Below are positions 17,313 to 25,598 of a stretch of DNA of 64,000 bases, in pieces; positions within the stretch are counted from its first letter, which is position 1; every line of letters begins with the position of its first letter. The position numbers and the translations under genes were made by a program. Location: contig NZ_JAOUSF010000002.1 of assembly GCF_025660475.1 (NCBI RefSeq), forward strand, positions 558,001 through 622,000. The letters run 5' to 3'. Below the pieces are notes generated by a model, which did no database searches, was not told where the DNA came from, and saw only the letters and a list, made by a program, of their open reading frames with translations. The DNA is from Perspicuibacillus lycopersici (lineage in GTDB: Bacteria > Bacillota > Bacilli > Bacillales > Caldibacillaceae).

Positions 17313-18023
17313 CTTTTGAGGCTTATAAGAGGCTTTATGAGGACATTTCTGATCTAAATGAAAAATTTCCTATCGTTACTATCATATTTTCCGATTCAAG
17401 TATTTTCATCATTGCCTCTTGGTATTTTATTTAAGAAGTAGAGCAAATTTATACCAAGAGACAATTTTTTGTGTTTTTTACTGTAAAATAAATCTTTCTA
17501 TTAATTAAATTTTATTTACATCTATTTTCTATAAGGTTTCCTTCATTCCCCTAGATGATCCTTATAGGTAAAATACAATCCATTTCTTTTCATCTATCCA
17601 CCTAAAGCTAGTTTTAGCTTTTTTTAAATTTTTTTGCCGTATTCGTCGTCTTTTTACCGTAAGAAAATCATTACATTCTGCATGCATTTAAAAATAAATT
17701 TCGACATTTTGGAATTTGAACTGTTATTTGTGGTGTACGTACGTTGATAAAGAAGTTACCCCACTTCTATTCAGGCGCACGAACTTGCTATACATTCTTG
17801 CTATACATTACTTTTCGTTCATAGGTTATTTATCATTTTATTTGTAAGTATTGGTCCTGGAAATTTTGCATCCCTTGTATAAGTAGCTTTTCAAATAATA
17901 TTCTTAAACCTTATATATACCCCAATAAATATTCTTATAAAAATTTCAATGGCATCCTTCTTTCTATTGTTAGATTTAAGCCAACTCATTAGCCATTTCG
18001 CCTGTTAATTGCTTTCATATTCT
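17313..18023. other. AT-rich intergenic region of about 700 bp
   Basis: No gene or recognisable remnant seen on either strand. A short hairpin AAAGCTA/TAGCTTT followed by Ts lies near 17604-17627. In B. subtilis this position between ywqA and ssbB holds glcR and ywpJ; neither is present here. Confidence 0.5.
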
Positions 18024-18206
18024 TTAATGGACCACTTTCTGTACTCCAGTTATTCCTTCCAATGGAATACCTTGCGTTTTAAGGATAGCTTCTAATTGCT
18101 TGACGCGACGGTCCATTTCCACCATTTTTTCATTTGATTTTCCAACAATGCGAATAAGTAGCTGTACCATCTCCTCTAATTGAAAGGAATCCGGAATTCG
18201 CTGCAC
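18024..18206 (-). CDS. Small conserved-looking hypothetical protein downstream of ssbB
   Basis: 60 residues from a GTG at 18206 with a strong AAAGGAGG 9 bases upstream, 49 bases after the ssb stop and in the same direction. The product is mostly helical and charged (MVEMDRRVKQLEAIL), with a possible short coiled coil at residues 20-45, and no membrane segment or cysteine pair. I do not recognise the family. The excellent ribosome site and operon-like placement make it a likely real gene, cotranscribed with ssbB. Confidence 0.6.
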   Translation of the reverse strand: MQRIPDSFQLEEMVQLLIRIVGKSNEKMVEMDRRVKQLEAILKTQGIPLEGITGVQKVVH

Positions 18207-18255
18207 ACTTCCCCCTCCTTTTGTGAAGCACTACTTGAGATCCGCCAGAAAAAAT

Positions 18256-18612
18256 TTACGAGCTAACGGATGCTATTTCTTTATCCTCCGCTGGCCGTCT
18301 ACCGAGGAAACGCACACTATCAGCAATCACTTCTGTCACATATACTCTTTTTCCATCCGAGTTTTCATAATTTCTCGTTTGGATTCTTCCAATGACACCG
18401 ATAGTCGATCCTTTTCGACAATATTCCACCGTGTTTTCCGCTGCTCTCCTCCAAAGTGTACATTGGACAAAGTCTGCATCGTTATTTCCATTCGCACTTC
18501 GGAAATTCCGATTCACAGCTAAGGTAATATTTGTTACAGCAGTACCTTCTTGTGTAAATTTCAGCTCTGGATCTCGAGTTAGTCTTCCAACTAATGTCAC
18601 TTGGTTTATCAA
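18256..18612 (-). CDS. ssbB: Single-stranded DNA-binding protein SsbB (YwpH type)
   Basis: 118 residues from the TTG at 18612, set by AAAGGAGGGG 5-6 bases upstream and by the usual N-terminus (M/L)INQVTLVGRLTRDPEL; an ATG 36 bases further out would add a non-conserved leader. The OB-fold signatures are present (TLAVNR, CTLWRRAAENT, GRIQTRNYENSDGKRVYVTEV). The protein lacks the long acidic tail of SsbA, which normally ends in DDDLPF, so it corresponds to the short SsbB that protects incoming DNA during transformation. In B. subtilis this gene is in the ComK regulon. It sits between ywpF (divergent) and a small hypothetical gene. Confidence 0.93.
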   Translation of the reverse strand: MINQVTLVGRLTRDPELKFTQEGTAVTNITLAVNRNFRSANGNNDADFVQCTLWRRAAENTVEYCRKGSTIGVIGRIQTRNYENSDGKRVYVTEVIADSVRFLGRRPAEDKEIASVSS

Positions 18613-18951
18613 TGGCTCCCCTCCTTTCCCCATCGGTAAATTTATCATAGTAAATTGTACCTATCGTGTAAATTCGGTAAAATTTAATAATAAAAAATAT
18701 TTTACTAAGGGAAATTAGCGATTTTACTAGCCAAAATCGCGATAATTTCTGTATTACTCACATGAATTTGTAGAAATGCTACAGAATAAAATTTTTTTCA
18801 GTAAAATTTTTTCGTTAGATTTTACTAAAAATATTTATCGTAAGTACGTAATTATTCGCATAATTACTCCTTTTTTATAGAGGGAAAAGGATTTTTCATG
18901 ATAAAGTAGAAATATACCTATAACAATTGGTCGACGCGAGGAGAGATTTCG
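18613..18951. promoter_or_regulatory. Divergent ssbB-ywpF region rich in TTTTACTA / TAAAATTTTTT motifs
   Basis: No gene seen. TTTTACTA occurs near 18710, 18723 and 18830, and TAAAATTTTTT occurs twice near 18787-18812. AAAA-N5-TTTT-like A/T tracts recall ComK boxes, which would fit ssbB, but none is perfect. Confidence 0.35.
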
Positions 18952-19359
18952 ATGAAAACCTTTAAAATTGTTACTTTTCAGCTTTTCAACAAGATGGGTG
19001 CGTATATAAATATCCCGTTTCTAGATTCGTTAATCATCAATAATGAAAATGATAAAAACACATGGTTACTGGAGATTTTTTTCGAGGAAGCATATGTTAC
19101 ACCTTTTGAAGAATTTGCACCTGGTGAAGCGATCAACGTAGAGGTTATCATAACAAATAAGCAAAACGCTCCCGCGGTTTTAACTATGAAGATGATTTCT
19201 TTAAAGAAAATTGATACTTATTTCAGTGTGCTATTAGAGGGCTCCTTACATCACGGAAAACATGACTATGCCGAGCGATTACTGGAGAGCTTAATTGAAA
19301 AAGGCTTATCTGGTGAAGCACTATTAGAGGCATTTCAACAAAAAATAAAATCCAATTAA
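18952..19359 (+). CDS. ywpF: YwpF-like protein
   Basis: 135 residues, matching the B. subtilis YwpF length of about 136 and its position beside ssbB. The MKTFKIVTFQL start has CGAGGAGAG 6-7 bases upstream. It is a soluble mixed alpha/beta protein without transmembrane segments or obvious catalytic motif. The role is unknown. It is transcribed away from ssbB and ends at a hairpin shared with the convergent lipoprotein gene. Confidence 0.75.
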   Translation: MKTFKIVTFQLFNKMGAYINIPFLDSLIINNENDKNTWLLEIFFEEAYVTPFEEFAPGEAINVEVIITNKQNAPAVLTMKMISLKKIDTYFSVLLEGSLHHGKHDYAERLLESLIEKGLSGEALLEAFQQKIKSN

Positions 19360-19368
19360 ATCAAGAGA

Positions 19369-19394
19369 GACAGGGAGACTGTAATCCCCCTGTC
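19369..19394. terminator. Convergent hairpin between ywpF and the lipoprotein gene
   Basis: GACAGGG pairs with CCCTGTC. No strong T-run follows on either strand, so it is a weak terminator candidate for both converging genes. Confidence 0.45.
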
Positions 19395-19403
19395 CAGCAG
19401 TTA

Positions 19404-19811
19404 TTATTCGTCTTTATTATCGTTATCGTTCATATCTAAGCCGTCTTCCACTAGATCTTCTGCAGGGGTGTTGTTGTCAACGCCTGTATCTCCGTCCCCA
19501 TTAATATTTACATCGTTTGTTCCTGTACCATTACCATCTGTACTATCTGTACCATTTGTTCCAGTTGTACCGTTGCCTGTACCACTAGTTCCATCTGTAC
19601 CATTTCCTGTGCCATTGCCTGTACCATTTTCAGTAGTACCAGCACCGCCATTTGTTCCTCCATCAGTGTCGGTATCTGTTGTAATATCGTCATTAATGTT
19701 TACATCATCATCTTCTGGAGGAGGATTCTGATCATCATCATTATTCGCACAGCCAACTAATAGCATAGCTGACAATAAAGTACCACCGAAAATTTTCAAA
19801 AATCGGTCCAT
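19404..19811 (-). CDS. Low-complexity lipoprotein
   Basis: 135 residues from the ATG at 19811, preceded by AAAGGGG. Residues 1-20 are a lipoprotein signal ending in the lipobox LLVGC, so the mature protein is lipid-anchored on the outer face of the membrane. The whole mature part is built of Gly, Thr, Asn and Asp (GTGNGTGNGTDG-like runs) and acidic residues, probably unstructured. The simple-sequence DNA also yields spurious open frames on both strands. No function can be given. A spacer or matrix role is possible; repeat length is likely variable between strains. Confidence 0.75.
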   Translation of the reverse strand: MDRFLKIFGGTLLSAMLLVGCANNDDDQNPPPEDDDVNINDDITTDTDTDGGTNGGAGTTENGTGNGTGNGTDGTSGTGNGTTGTNGTDSTDGNGTGTNDVNINGDGDTGVDNNTPAEDLVEDGLDMNDNDNKDE

Positions 19812-19983
19812 TCGTCTACCCCTTTCAAAAAATATATTGACCATCTCAGTAGGTCAGTTGTTATATTGCCCAAAATAATAAAGAACTTACAGAAGTTTAT
19901 GGGCAATTAATACAAATAATGGAAGTTGATCAAAAATTTATCGGATGATGTGAAATAGAGGAAGACAGAAATCTTTTTTTTGC

Positions 19984-20016
19984 AAAAAAAATGCTCGTCC
20001 ATGTCGACAAGCATTT
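19984..20016 (-). terminator. Terminator of fabZ
   Basis: AAATGCTTGTCG pairs with the ACGAGCATTT arm (with G-T pairs), followed on the minus strand by eight T residues. Confidence 0.9.
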
Positions 20017-20026
20017 AACACTGTTT

Positions 20027-20461
20027 TTATTCTTTTTTGTCACCAAGTGCAAAGGTAATATCCGTCTCACAAGCAATTTCACCATTGACCGTTGCTATCC
20101 CTTTACCTTTTCCAATCGGACCACGAATTCTTGTAATTTCCACTTCTAAACGTAATTGGTCGCCTGGCTTTACTTGTCTTTTAAAGCGGCAATTGTCAAT
20201 TCCAGCAAAAAATGCCAGTCTCCCGCGGTTTTCCTCTTTTTTTAAAAGTGCAACTGCTCCAACTTGAGCTAGTGCTTCTACAATAAGGACACCTGGCATT
20301 ACCGGATATTCTGGGAAATGACCAGTAAAGAATTGTTCATTCATTGTTACGTTTTTCAAACCGACTGCTCGTTTTTCCTCTTCTACTTCTAAAATTTGAT
20401 CAATTAATAAAAACGGATATCTATGCGGAATGATTTTTTGAATTTCTGTAATGTCTAACAT
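20027..20461 (-). CDS. fabZ: 3-hydroxyacyl-ACP dehydratase FabZ
   Basis: 144 residues. It dehydrates (3R)-hydroxyacyl-ACP to trans-2-enoyl-ACP in type II fatty acid synthesis. The hot-dog fold motif [16 protein letters not shown] carries the catalytic His48 and Glu62. The ATG has AGGAGG 7 bases upstream. It is monocistronic: a terminator separates it from the EpuA-family gene upstream and another follows it. A 17-base palindrome with FapR-operator arms lies 18 bases upstream of the start codon, which suggests repression by the malonyl-CoA-responsive regulator FapR. Confidence 0.97.
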   Translation of the reverse strand: MLDITEIQKIIPHRYPFLLIDQILEVEEEKRAVGLKNVTMNEQFFTGHFPEYPVMPGVLIVEALAQVGAVALLKKEENRGRLAFFAGIDNCRFKRQVKPGDQLRLEVEITRIRGPIGKGKGIATVNGEIACETDITFALGDKKE

Positions 20462-20478
20462 AAATATACCTCCTGGTT

Positions 20479-20495
20479 TTAGTAGTTACTACTAA
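20479..20495. promoter_or_regulatory. FapR-type operator upstream of fabZ
   Basis: TTAGTA-GTTAC-TACTAA: both 6-base arms match the FapR consensus TTAGTA-N5-TACTAA exactly. It sits between a possible -10 (TACAAT on the minus strand, 20495-20500) and the fabZ ribosome site, so a bound repressor would cover the transcription start. Confidence 0.75.
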
Positions 20496-20515
20496 TTGTA
20501 CTGAAATAAAAAAAG

Positions 20516-20546
20516 AAATGGAAGACTTCGCTCCCATTTTTTCATA
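20516..20546 (-). terminator. Terminator of the EpuA-family gene
   Basis: AAATGGGAG pairs with CTTCCATTT across a six-base loop, followed on the minus strand by CTTTTTTT. Confidence 0.85.
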
Positions 20547-20553
20547 TTTGCTA

Positions 20554-20874
20554 TTATTTATTCGGCTCGGTTCCTTCATTCACAATATCAATAATATGTG
20601 TCCACGTGCCTTTTTTTAAGACATCCATTGGATTTCCATCTCCAATGATACCGTAGCCAATCATTGATCCGATGATGAAAAAGACAATAATTAAAACGAG
20701 AACAATTACTACTCGTAGCCAAATTGGGATTAGTCTTACCCGTAATTTCTTTGGCTTACTTTTTCTTTCTTCTCTCGATTCGTCATCTACTTTTTTTCCC
20801 TTTTTAACTGCGGATACTTCCTTCAGCTTCTTAAGGTCTTCACGCGATTGAATTTTTAATTCCGTATTTTCCAC
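20554..20874 (-). CDS. EpuA-family small membrane protein (often labelled RNA polymerase subunit beta)
   Basis: 106 residues from a GTG at 20874 with AAAGGGG 9 bases upstream. Residues 1-45 are highly charged and Lys/Glu rich. The family core follows: KLRVRLIPIWLRVVI, one transmembrane helix (about 50-75) and GYGIIGDGNPMDVLKK. Databases frequently call this family DNA-directed RNA polymerase subunit beta, but it has nothing of RpoB; it is a single-pass membrane protein of unknown function, N-terminus in the cytoplasm. It follows flhP in the same direction in a spacing of about 120 bases. Confidence 0.8.
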   Translation of the reverse strand: MENTELKIQSREDLKKLKEVSAVKKGKKVDDESREERKSKPKKLRVRLIPIWLRVVIVLVLIIVFFIIGSMIGYGIIGDGNPMDVLKKGTWTHIIDIVNEGTEPNK

Positions 20875-20991
20875 TTGGCCAAACCCCTTTAAAACATGGA
20901 TTAGTCAGTACATCGTTTCCATCTCTGACTTTTCTCTTGCCATCTATTGTTAACCATCATTTTTCGCTCGGATTGTGATTATTCCATTTTA

Positions 20992-21825
20992 TTACCGGAT
21001 ACCATTAATTAGTCCTTGCATTTGATCCGATAAAGTCACTGCTCTTGATTGGAATTGATATGCCCGTTGGGTTTGCATTAGGTTTGTCATTTCTACAGAG
21101 ATGTCCACATTCGATTGCTCTAAAGCACCTTGCTTTATCCCAACCTGTTGTCTACCGGCTCCCTCTAAATTCGTCAATATGTCCGCTTCTTGACCAGCAA
21201 ACGCATCAGGTATTGCTAATAAGTTATTTCCCGTGTTCATCAGCGCATTCGGATTATGGACCTGGACAACACCTAGCGTAAACTGTTCAGTTTGCCCATC
21301 GGTATTTACGACAGAAAGCTGGCCAGATTGATTTACTGTTAGTTCCGATACATTTCCGTTAATGATTATCGGGTTATTTTGTTCATCTAATACTTGATAG
21401 CCGTCACTCGTTACTAATGCCATTTCATTATTATTCATTGGGGATAAATAAAAGGCACCATCTCTCGTGTACTGTACTTGAATAGTATTACCATTTGGAA
21501 CTAATACTTTAAAAAATTGATCTGCCTTTGTTAAGGCAAAATCTAATTGTCTTCCGGTATCAGTAACCGCTCCTTGTGATAAATTTGTTTGTACTTGTCC
21601 AATTCGGGCACCAGAGCCTTGACGAATGCCCCCTGGCGTTAATCGCCCAACCTCGTTTTCTATACCTGATTGATTATTAAATTGTTGATACATCAGCTCC
21701 GAAAACGAAACATTTTTCGATTTATATCCTGTTGTTTGGGAGTTGGCAATATTACTACTAATAATATCTAACTGCTTCTGTAATTGATCCATTGTGTTAG
21801 ACGCGGTTATCATCATTCGACTCAC
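20992..21825 (-). CDS. flhP: Flagellar rod/hook-basal body protein FlhP
   Basis: 277 residues from the GTG at 21825, which has GAGGTGA correctly spaced; an in-frame GTG three codons earlier overlaps the ribosome site. It is a FlgG/FlgF-like distal rod or hook-basal-body protein secreted through the flagellar type III apparatus. The N-terminal motif DIISSNIANSQTTGYK and the C-terminal NVDISVEMTNLMQTQRAYQ are the classic rod-protein ends that form coiled coils. It follows flhO by 59 bases, so the two are one transcription unit. In B. subtilis FlhO and FlhP are needed for rod completion. Confidence 0.93.
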   Translation of the reverse strand: MSRMMITASNTMDQLQKQLDIISSNIANSQTTGYKSKNVSFSELMYQQFNNQSGIENEVGRLTPGGIRQGSGARIGQVQTNLSQGAVTDTGRQLDFALTKADQFFKVLVPNGNTIQVQYTRDGAFYLSPMNNNEMALVTSDGYQVLDEQNNPIIINGNVSELTVNQSGQLSVVNTDGQTEQFTLGVVQVHNPNALMNTGNNLLAIPDAFAGQEADILTNLEGAGRQQVGIKQGALEQSNVDISVEMTNLMQTQRAYQFQSRAVTLSDQMQGLINGIR

Positions 21826-21884
21826 TGCTATCACCTCATTTCGATTTTACATTTCATCCGAAACTATTTATTTAAAGGAAAGCT

Positions 21885-22712
21885 TTATATTTTACCTACA
21901 TCATTCACTGCTTTGTCCAAACTTTGATCATAAGCCTGTAGTACTTTTTGATTTGCCTCAAAACTGCGATAGGCAGCTAACATTTCTGTCATTGTTTGCG
22001 AGGAATTAACATTGGAACGTTCTGTGTAGCCTTGATTAGTTGTAAACGAGAGACCATCAACCGTGTAAGCAGAAGGTAATTCTCCCTCAAAACTATAGTA
22101 CCCATTATCGCCTTTCGTTAGTTGATTTGGATTTTCCGCAAAAGCTACCCCTAATCTTGTTACTAATTGGTTATTTTGCTCGATCCAACCATTTTGCGAA
22201 ACAGTAAATTGATCACTTGCTAGCTGAATCCGATTGCCAGCCGCATCAAGAACATATTGTCCGTTCGGAGTGGTTAAATACCCGGAAGCATCTAACGTGA
22301 AATTGCCATTTCTTGTATATAAATTGCCCTCTTCCGGATTTTCAATCGTGTAGAAAATCGAACCAGTTATTCCCTCTTCCGTTGTTGGCATTATGAAACC
22401 ATTGAGAGCAATATCTGTATTCACACCAGTTTCTCCTAAATCCCCTTGTTTAAAGTTCGGCGTCATGTCTTGAACGTAAACCCCGGTGTTAACTGCACCG
22501 ACTAAAGTACTCGTCGGAATAGACGCATTTGAGCTTGGAGAAATGGATTGATTTTCCATCCGTTGAAGTAGCATTTCTGGAAATGCCCTAACCGAAGATT
22601 GATCTGCTTTAAACCCCGGAGTATTTACATTTGCTAAATTATTCGTTAACATTTCTGTACGTTTTTGCTGTGCAATCATTCCAGAAGCAGCGGTATAAAA
22701 TCCTCGAAGCAT
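21885..22712 (-). CDS. flhO: Flagellar rod/hook-basal body protein FlhO
   Basis: 275 residues, ATG start with GAGGTGAGG upstream. It has the basal-body rod signature at both ends: TEMLTNNLANVNTPGFKAD near residues 20-38 and NVNSSQTMTEMLAAYRSFE near the C-terminus. It is paralogous to the following FlhP and is secreted by the flagellar export apparatus to form part of the rod. It lies directly downstream of mbl, as in B. subtilis. A TATAAT -10 at 22807-22812 with a poor -35 17 bases away may drive the pair. Confidence 0.93.
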   Translation of the reverse strand: MLRGFYTAASGMIAQQKRTEMLTNNLANVNTPGFKADQSSVRAFPEMLLQRMENQSISPSSNASIPTSTLVGAVNTGVYVQDMTPNFKQGDLGETGVNTDIALNGFIMPTTEEGITGSIFYTIENPEEGNLYTRNGNFTLDASGYLTTPNGQYVLDAAGNRIQLASDQFTVSQNGWIEQNNQLVTRLGVAFAENPNQLTKGDNGYYSFEGELPSAYTVDGLSFTTNQGYTERSNVNSSQTMTEMLAAYRSFEANQKVLQAYDQSLDKAVNDVGKI

Positions 22713-22806
22713 GTCCTCACCTCATTTTTTGGTAAATTGGTTAATGTTCATTACATACGATTTTGTAACATTTATGTATACCGTTCTTTTTTCTATACTT
22801 CTTTTT

Positions 22807-22835
22807 ATTATAAACGATTTTTCATATTTCGACAT
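22807..22835 (-). promoter_or_regulatory. Possible promoter of flhOP
   Basis: Minus-strand TATAAT (22807-22812) lies 17 bases from ATGTCG (22830-22835). The -10 is perfect and the -35 poor. No sigma-D type GCCGATAA element was seen. Confidence 0.35.
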
Positions 22836-22912
22836 TATTTTTTTCAAAACGTGGCGGGAAATTATAAAAGTGTGTCGCGGTTTGAACGTAGTTTTGTTGT
22901 AGGAGGTTGGCG

Positions 22913-23065
22913 ATGTGGAAGGATAGATTGGAAGTTATTTGTAATAAAGACCGCAAACTGAATACACTTCTCTCATTCATTCGAGCGAACAGACTAGTTT
23001 TCAAAAAAAAACACCCGCTAAAATTAGCGGGTGTTTTGCTCTCTATTAAACCAATTTCCGGTTAG
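22913..23065 (+). CDS. Candidate 50-residue small ORF antisense to the mbl terminator
   Basis: A perfect AGGAGG at 22901-22906 lies six bases before an ATG that opens 50 codons (starting MWKDRLEVICNKDRK), too short for ordinary gene calls. It crosses the mbl terminator and ends inside the 3' end of mbl on the opposite strand, which argues against a normal gene. I recognise no family. It is listed because of the ribosome binding site only. Confidence 0.25.
   Translation: MWKDRLEVICNKDRKLNTLLSFIRANRLVFKKKHPLKLAGVLLSIKPISG
23003..23036 (-). terminator. Terminator of mbl
   Basis: Perfect 11-bp stem ACACCCGCTAA/TTAGCGGGTGT with a two-base loop, followed on the minus strand by nine T residues. 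Confidence 0.95.
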
Positions 23066-24047
23066 AAATCCGATCAATATTATCTAGCATAATACCTGTT
23101 CCGTTTGCTACGCAATCCATCGGATTTTCCGCAACGATTACTGGTACTTTTAGCTCTTCACTTAATAGGCTGTCAATGCCATGAAGGAGTGCTCCGCCGC
23201 CAGTTAAAATAACACCGCGATCAATGATATCTGCAGAAAGCTCAGGTGGTGTCCGCTCCAATACTGACTTAGCTGCTTGGACGATTACGGATATTGATTC
23301 ACGAAGGGCGCCTTCAATTTCAGCGGAATTGACTGTAATTGTTCGAGGAAGACCTGTTACCATGTCGCGTCCACGAATTGCCATTTCTTCATTGCGTGAT
23401 CCTGGGAATACAGTACCGATATTAATTTTAATATCTTCCGCTGTACGTTCCCCGATAAGTAATTTATACTTGCGCTTAATATGTTGTAAAATTTCGGCGT
23501 CGAATTTATCTCCAGCCATTTTAATAGAGGAAGAAGTAACAATATCCCCCATCGATAATACCGCAATATCTGTTGTACCCCCACCAATGTCAACAACCAT
23601 GTTGCCTGTTGGTTGGAAAATATCCATACCAGCACCAATAGCCGCTACCTTTGGCTCTTCTTCTAGGTACACTTTTTTGCCACCGCTCTTCTCTGCAGCT
23701 TCACGGATAGCTTTTTGTTCTACGCTAGTAATATTTGTTGGGCAACAAATTAAAATTCTTGGTTTTGATAAAAGTCCTTTGACATTTAACTTGTTAATAA
23801 AGTATTTTAACATTGCTTCCGTTACTTCAAAATCCGCAATTACGCCGTCTTTTAGTGGGCGAATTGCCACAATGTTTCCAGGTGTACGACCAACCATTTT
23901 TCTTGCAGCTTCACCAACCGCTAATACTCGATTTGTATTTTTGTCGATTGCGACAACCGCTGGCTCATTAAGAACAATTCCTCGGCCTTTTACATTTATC
24001 AAAACATTGGCAGTCCCTAAGTCAATTCCAATATCTCTGGCAAACAT
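23046..24047 (-). CDS. mbl: MreB-like actin homologue Mbl
   Basis: 333 residues, the usual Mbl length. It is a cytoplasmic, membrane-associated actin homologue that guides cylindrical wall synthesis and lytic activity. ATP-binding motifs are clear: GIDLGTANVLI (phosphate 1), VVDIGGGTTDIAV (phosphate 2) and GVILTGGGALL (adenosine), with the FARDIGIDLGTAN N-terminus typical of Mbl rather than MreB. The ATG has AGGAGG upstream. Its place between spoIIID and flhO is that of B. subtilis mbl. Confidence 0.97.
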   Translation of the reverse strand: MFARDIGIDLGTANVLINVKGRGIVLNEPAVVAIDKNTNRVLAVGEAARKMVGRTPGNIVAIRPLKDGVIADFEVTEAMLKYFINKLNVKGLLSKPRILICCPTNITSVEQKAIREAAEKSGGKKVYLEEEPKVAAIGAGMDIFQPTGNMVVDIGGGTTDIAVLSMGDIVTSSSIKMAGDKFDAEILQHIKRKYKLLIGERTAEDIKINIGTVFPGSRNEEMAIRGRDMVTGLPRTITVNSAEIEGALRESISVIVQAAKSVLERTPPELSADIIDRGVILTGGGALLHGIDSLLSEELKVPVIVAENPMDCVANGTGIMLDNIDRISNRKLV

Positions 24048-24246
24048 ACCTATTAGCTCCTCCTTACACTAGTCCGTGCATTCAATCTTACTAATTGATT
24101 ATTTTATCACATTTGCTACCGAAAATGGAGGATTTTCGTCATTTTTTTTATTATTTCTAAAAAAATTGCTGAATTGTAGTAGATATTCTATTATTTTGTC
24201 GAAAACTAATTCAACTCACACTAATAGTTTGCCCAATTTTACGCCA

Positions 24247-24287
24247 GAAAAATAGGCGCTGCTAGAAAGACAGCACCCTATTTTTCA
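24247..24287 (-). terminator. Terminator of spoIIID
   Basis: AAAAATAGG pairs with CCTATTTTT with further GCTG/CAGC pairing inside. The stem starts within the last codons of spoIIID, so stop codon and terminator overlap. Confidence 0.8.
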
Positions 24288-24550
24288 AGAACTGTTTCTT
24301 TTGTACCCTTTTTATATTTTAATTTTGTTGCTTCTCCTCCCCGTAAATGTCGAATGGATTTATGGTAATCGAGAATATCCTTTACCTCATTCGCTAAATC
24401 CGGGTTAATTTCAGGTAACCTTTCTGTTAAATCTTTGTGGACAGTACTTTTGGACACGCCAAACTCTTTCGCAATCACGCGAACCGTTTTTCTCGTCTCC
24501 ACGATATACTTTCCAATCTTGATCGTCCTTTCCTTGATGTAATCGTGCAC
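24278..24550 (-). CDS. spoIIID: Sporulation transcription factor SpoIIID
   Basis: 90 residues (93 in B. subtilis), GTG start with GGGAGG 8 bases upstream. It is the mother-cell DNA-binding switch protein made under sigma-E; it activates sigK and represses part of the sigma-E regulon. The helix-turn-helix is AKEFGVSKSTVHKDL at about residues 27-41, and a basic C-terminal tail follows. It sits immediately upstream of mbl as in Bacillus. I could not find a convincing sigma-E promoter in the 100 bases before it. Confidence 0.97.
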   Translation of the reverse strand: MHDYIKERTIKIGKYIVETRKTVRVIAKEFGVSKSTVHKDLTERLPEINPDLANEVKDILDYHKSIRHLRGGEATKLKYKKGTKETVLEK

Positions 24551-25529
24551 ACCACTCGCCTCCCTCTTTGGATGTGAGAAGTGTGAAATGAGACTCGCTC
24601 TCGCTTTGACGAACTACTATTTAATCCGCATAAAGAACGGTTCAATCCAAAACATTTGTCCTATTCGATATCATGCTGTTTTTTTATTTATGTACATTTG
24701 GTGGAAAAACTTTATGCGGCAGAAAGTAAATACTTTCTGTTTGTCTGATTTCTTTCCTTGGTCCCCACACCATCTAAGCTGCCATTTTACGATTCCTCAC
24801 CTCAAACACTCTCTTCTTTCTTGAATGATATTCGCAAGGCTTTCCTGGGGTAAAACTTCCATTCCAGCATACACCCATTGACCTGCAGAAAATGGACAAA
24901 CATCCCCAATTTTTCACCTCGCCTTTTTTTCTTATACGGTTGGCAAAGACCTCAGCTCGGTTTTTATTAACTATCTGCATGAATAGTACTCGAACTAGCT
25001 TGACCCTCCGTTTTTTCGAAAAAATTATTTCCAAGTATCGGTCACGAGGTTGGAACTGCTTCGTTTCAATTTGTTTAATAACAGGGGAATTTTGTCCCCT
25101 CGGAAACGAAACATCGTACCCCTATATCGTCACCTCACTTATTGGTTTTGTAACAGTTTATTAGCCTGTGCAAGGGAATATGCACGAAAAGCATAATAAG
25201 GACAAGGTGTCGCATAATTAATTTTTAATTTTCAATAGTTATTCTTTTATATGCAAATGATAGGATGAAGTGTGAGCAGATGACAGATGGACTGGAAAGG
25301 AATTTGCTTTTTGCTTTAACTATATATTTCTATCGGACAGATACTGTAGTTATTTTTTACTAAGTTTCTGAGTTATAAATAGAATACACATTTTTTCAGC
25401 GACAACATTCGACTACTTTCTATGCATTGGTTTATTTCCCTTGTCATACTTTTTGTATTTCCCAAGAAATATGTCGGAACTTGCTTTCAATGTCCATCGT
25501 AATTTCAATAAATTTTTTATACTTACAAG
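24551..25529. other. Intergenic region of about 1 kb without a recognised gene
   Basis: Several short open frames occur on both strands but none has a ribosome site or recognisable product. A small GC hairpin (AGGGG ... CCCCT) lies near 25083-25100. This is the left junction of the accessory insertion between spoIIID and spoIIQ, so decayed DNA is plausible, but I cannot name a remnant. Confidence 0.5.
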
Positions 25530-25556
25530 AAAAAGGGGCCTCCTATAGGAAGCCCT
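25530..25556 (-). terminator. Terminator of pcp
   Basis: GGGCTTCC pairs with GGAGGCCC (one G-T pair) around a TATA loop, followed on the minus strand by CTTTTTCTT. Confidence 0.85.
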
Positions 25557-25598
25557 AACAAAATTTCTGCCACTTTCACAATTCCTCGTATGTATTGC

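Noticed and set aside
17290..17433. 47-codon frame starting ATGGAAATCC after ywqA
   Set aside because: It starts inside a terminator hairpin and lacks a ribosome site; probably chance.
19468..19731. Pro/Val/Ser-rich frame opposite the lipoprotein gene
   Set aside because: It is the antisense of simple-sequence DNA, which keeps several frames open by composition alone.
24774..25034. 86-codon minus-strand frame in the gap after spoIIID
   Set aside because: No ribosome site and no recognisable motif; the composition looks random.
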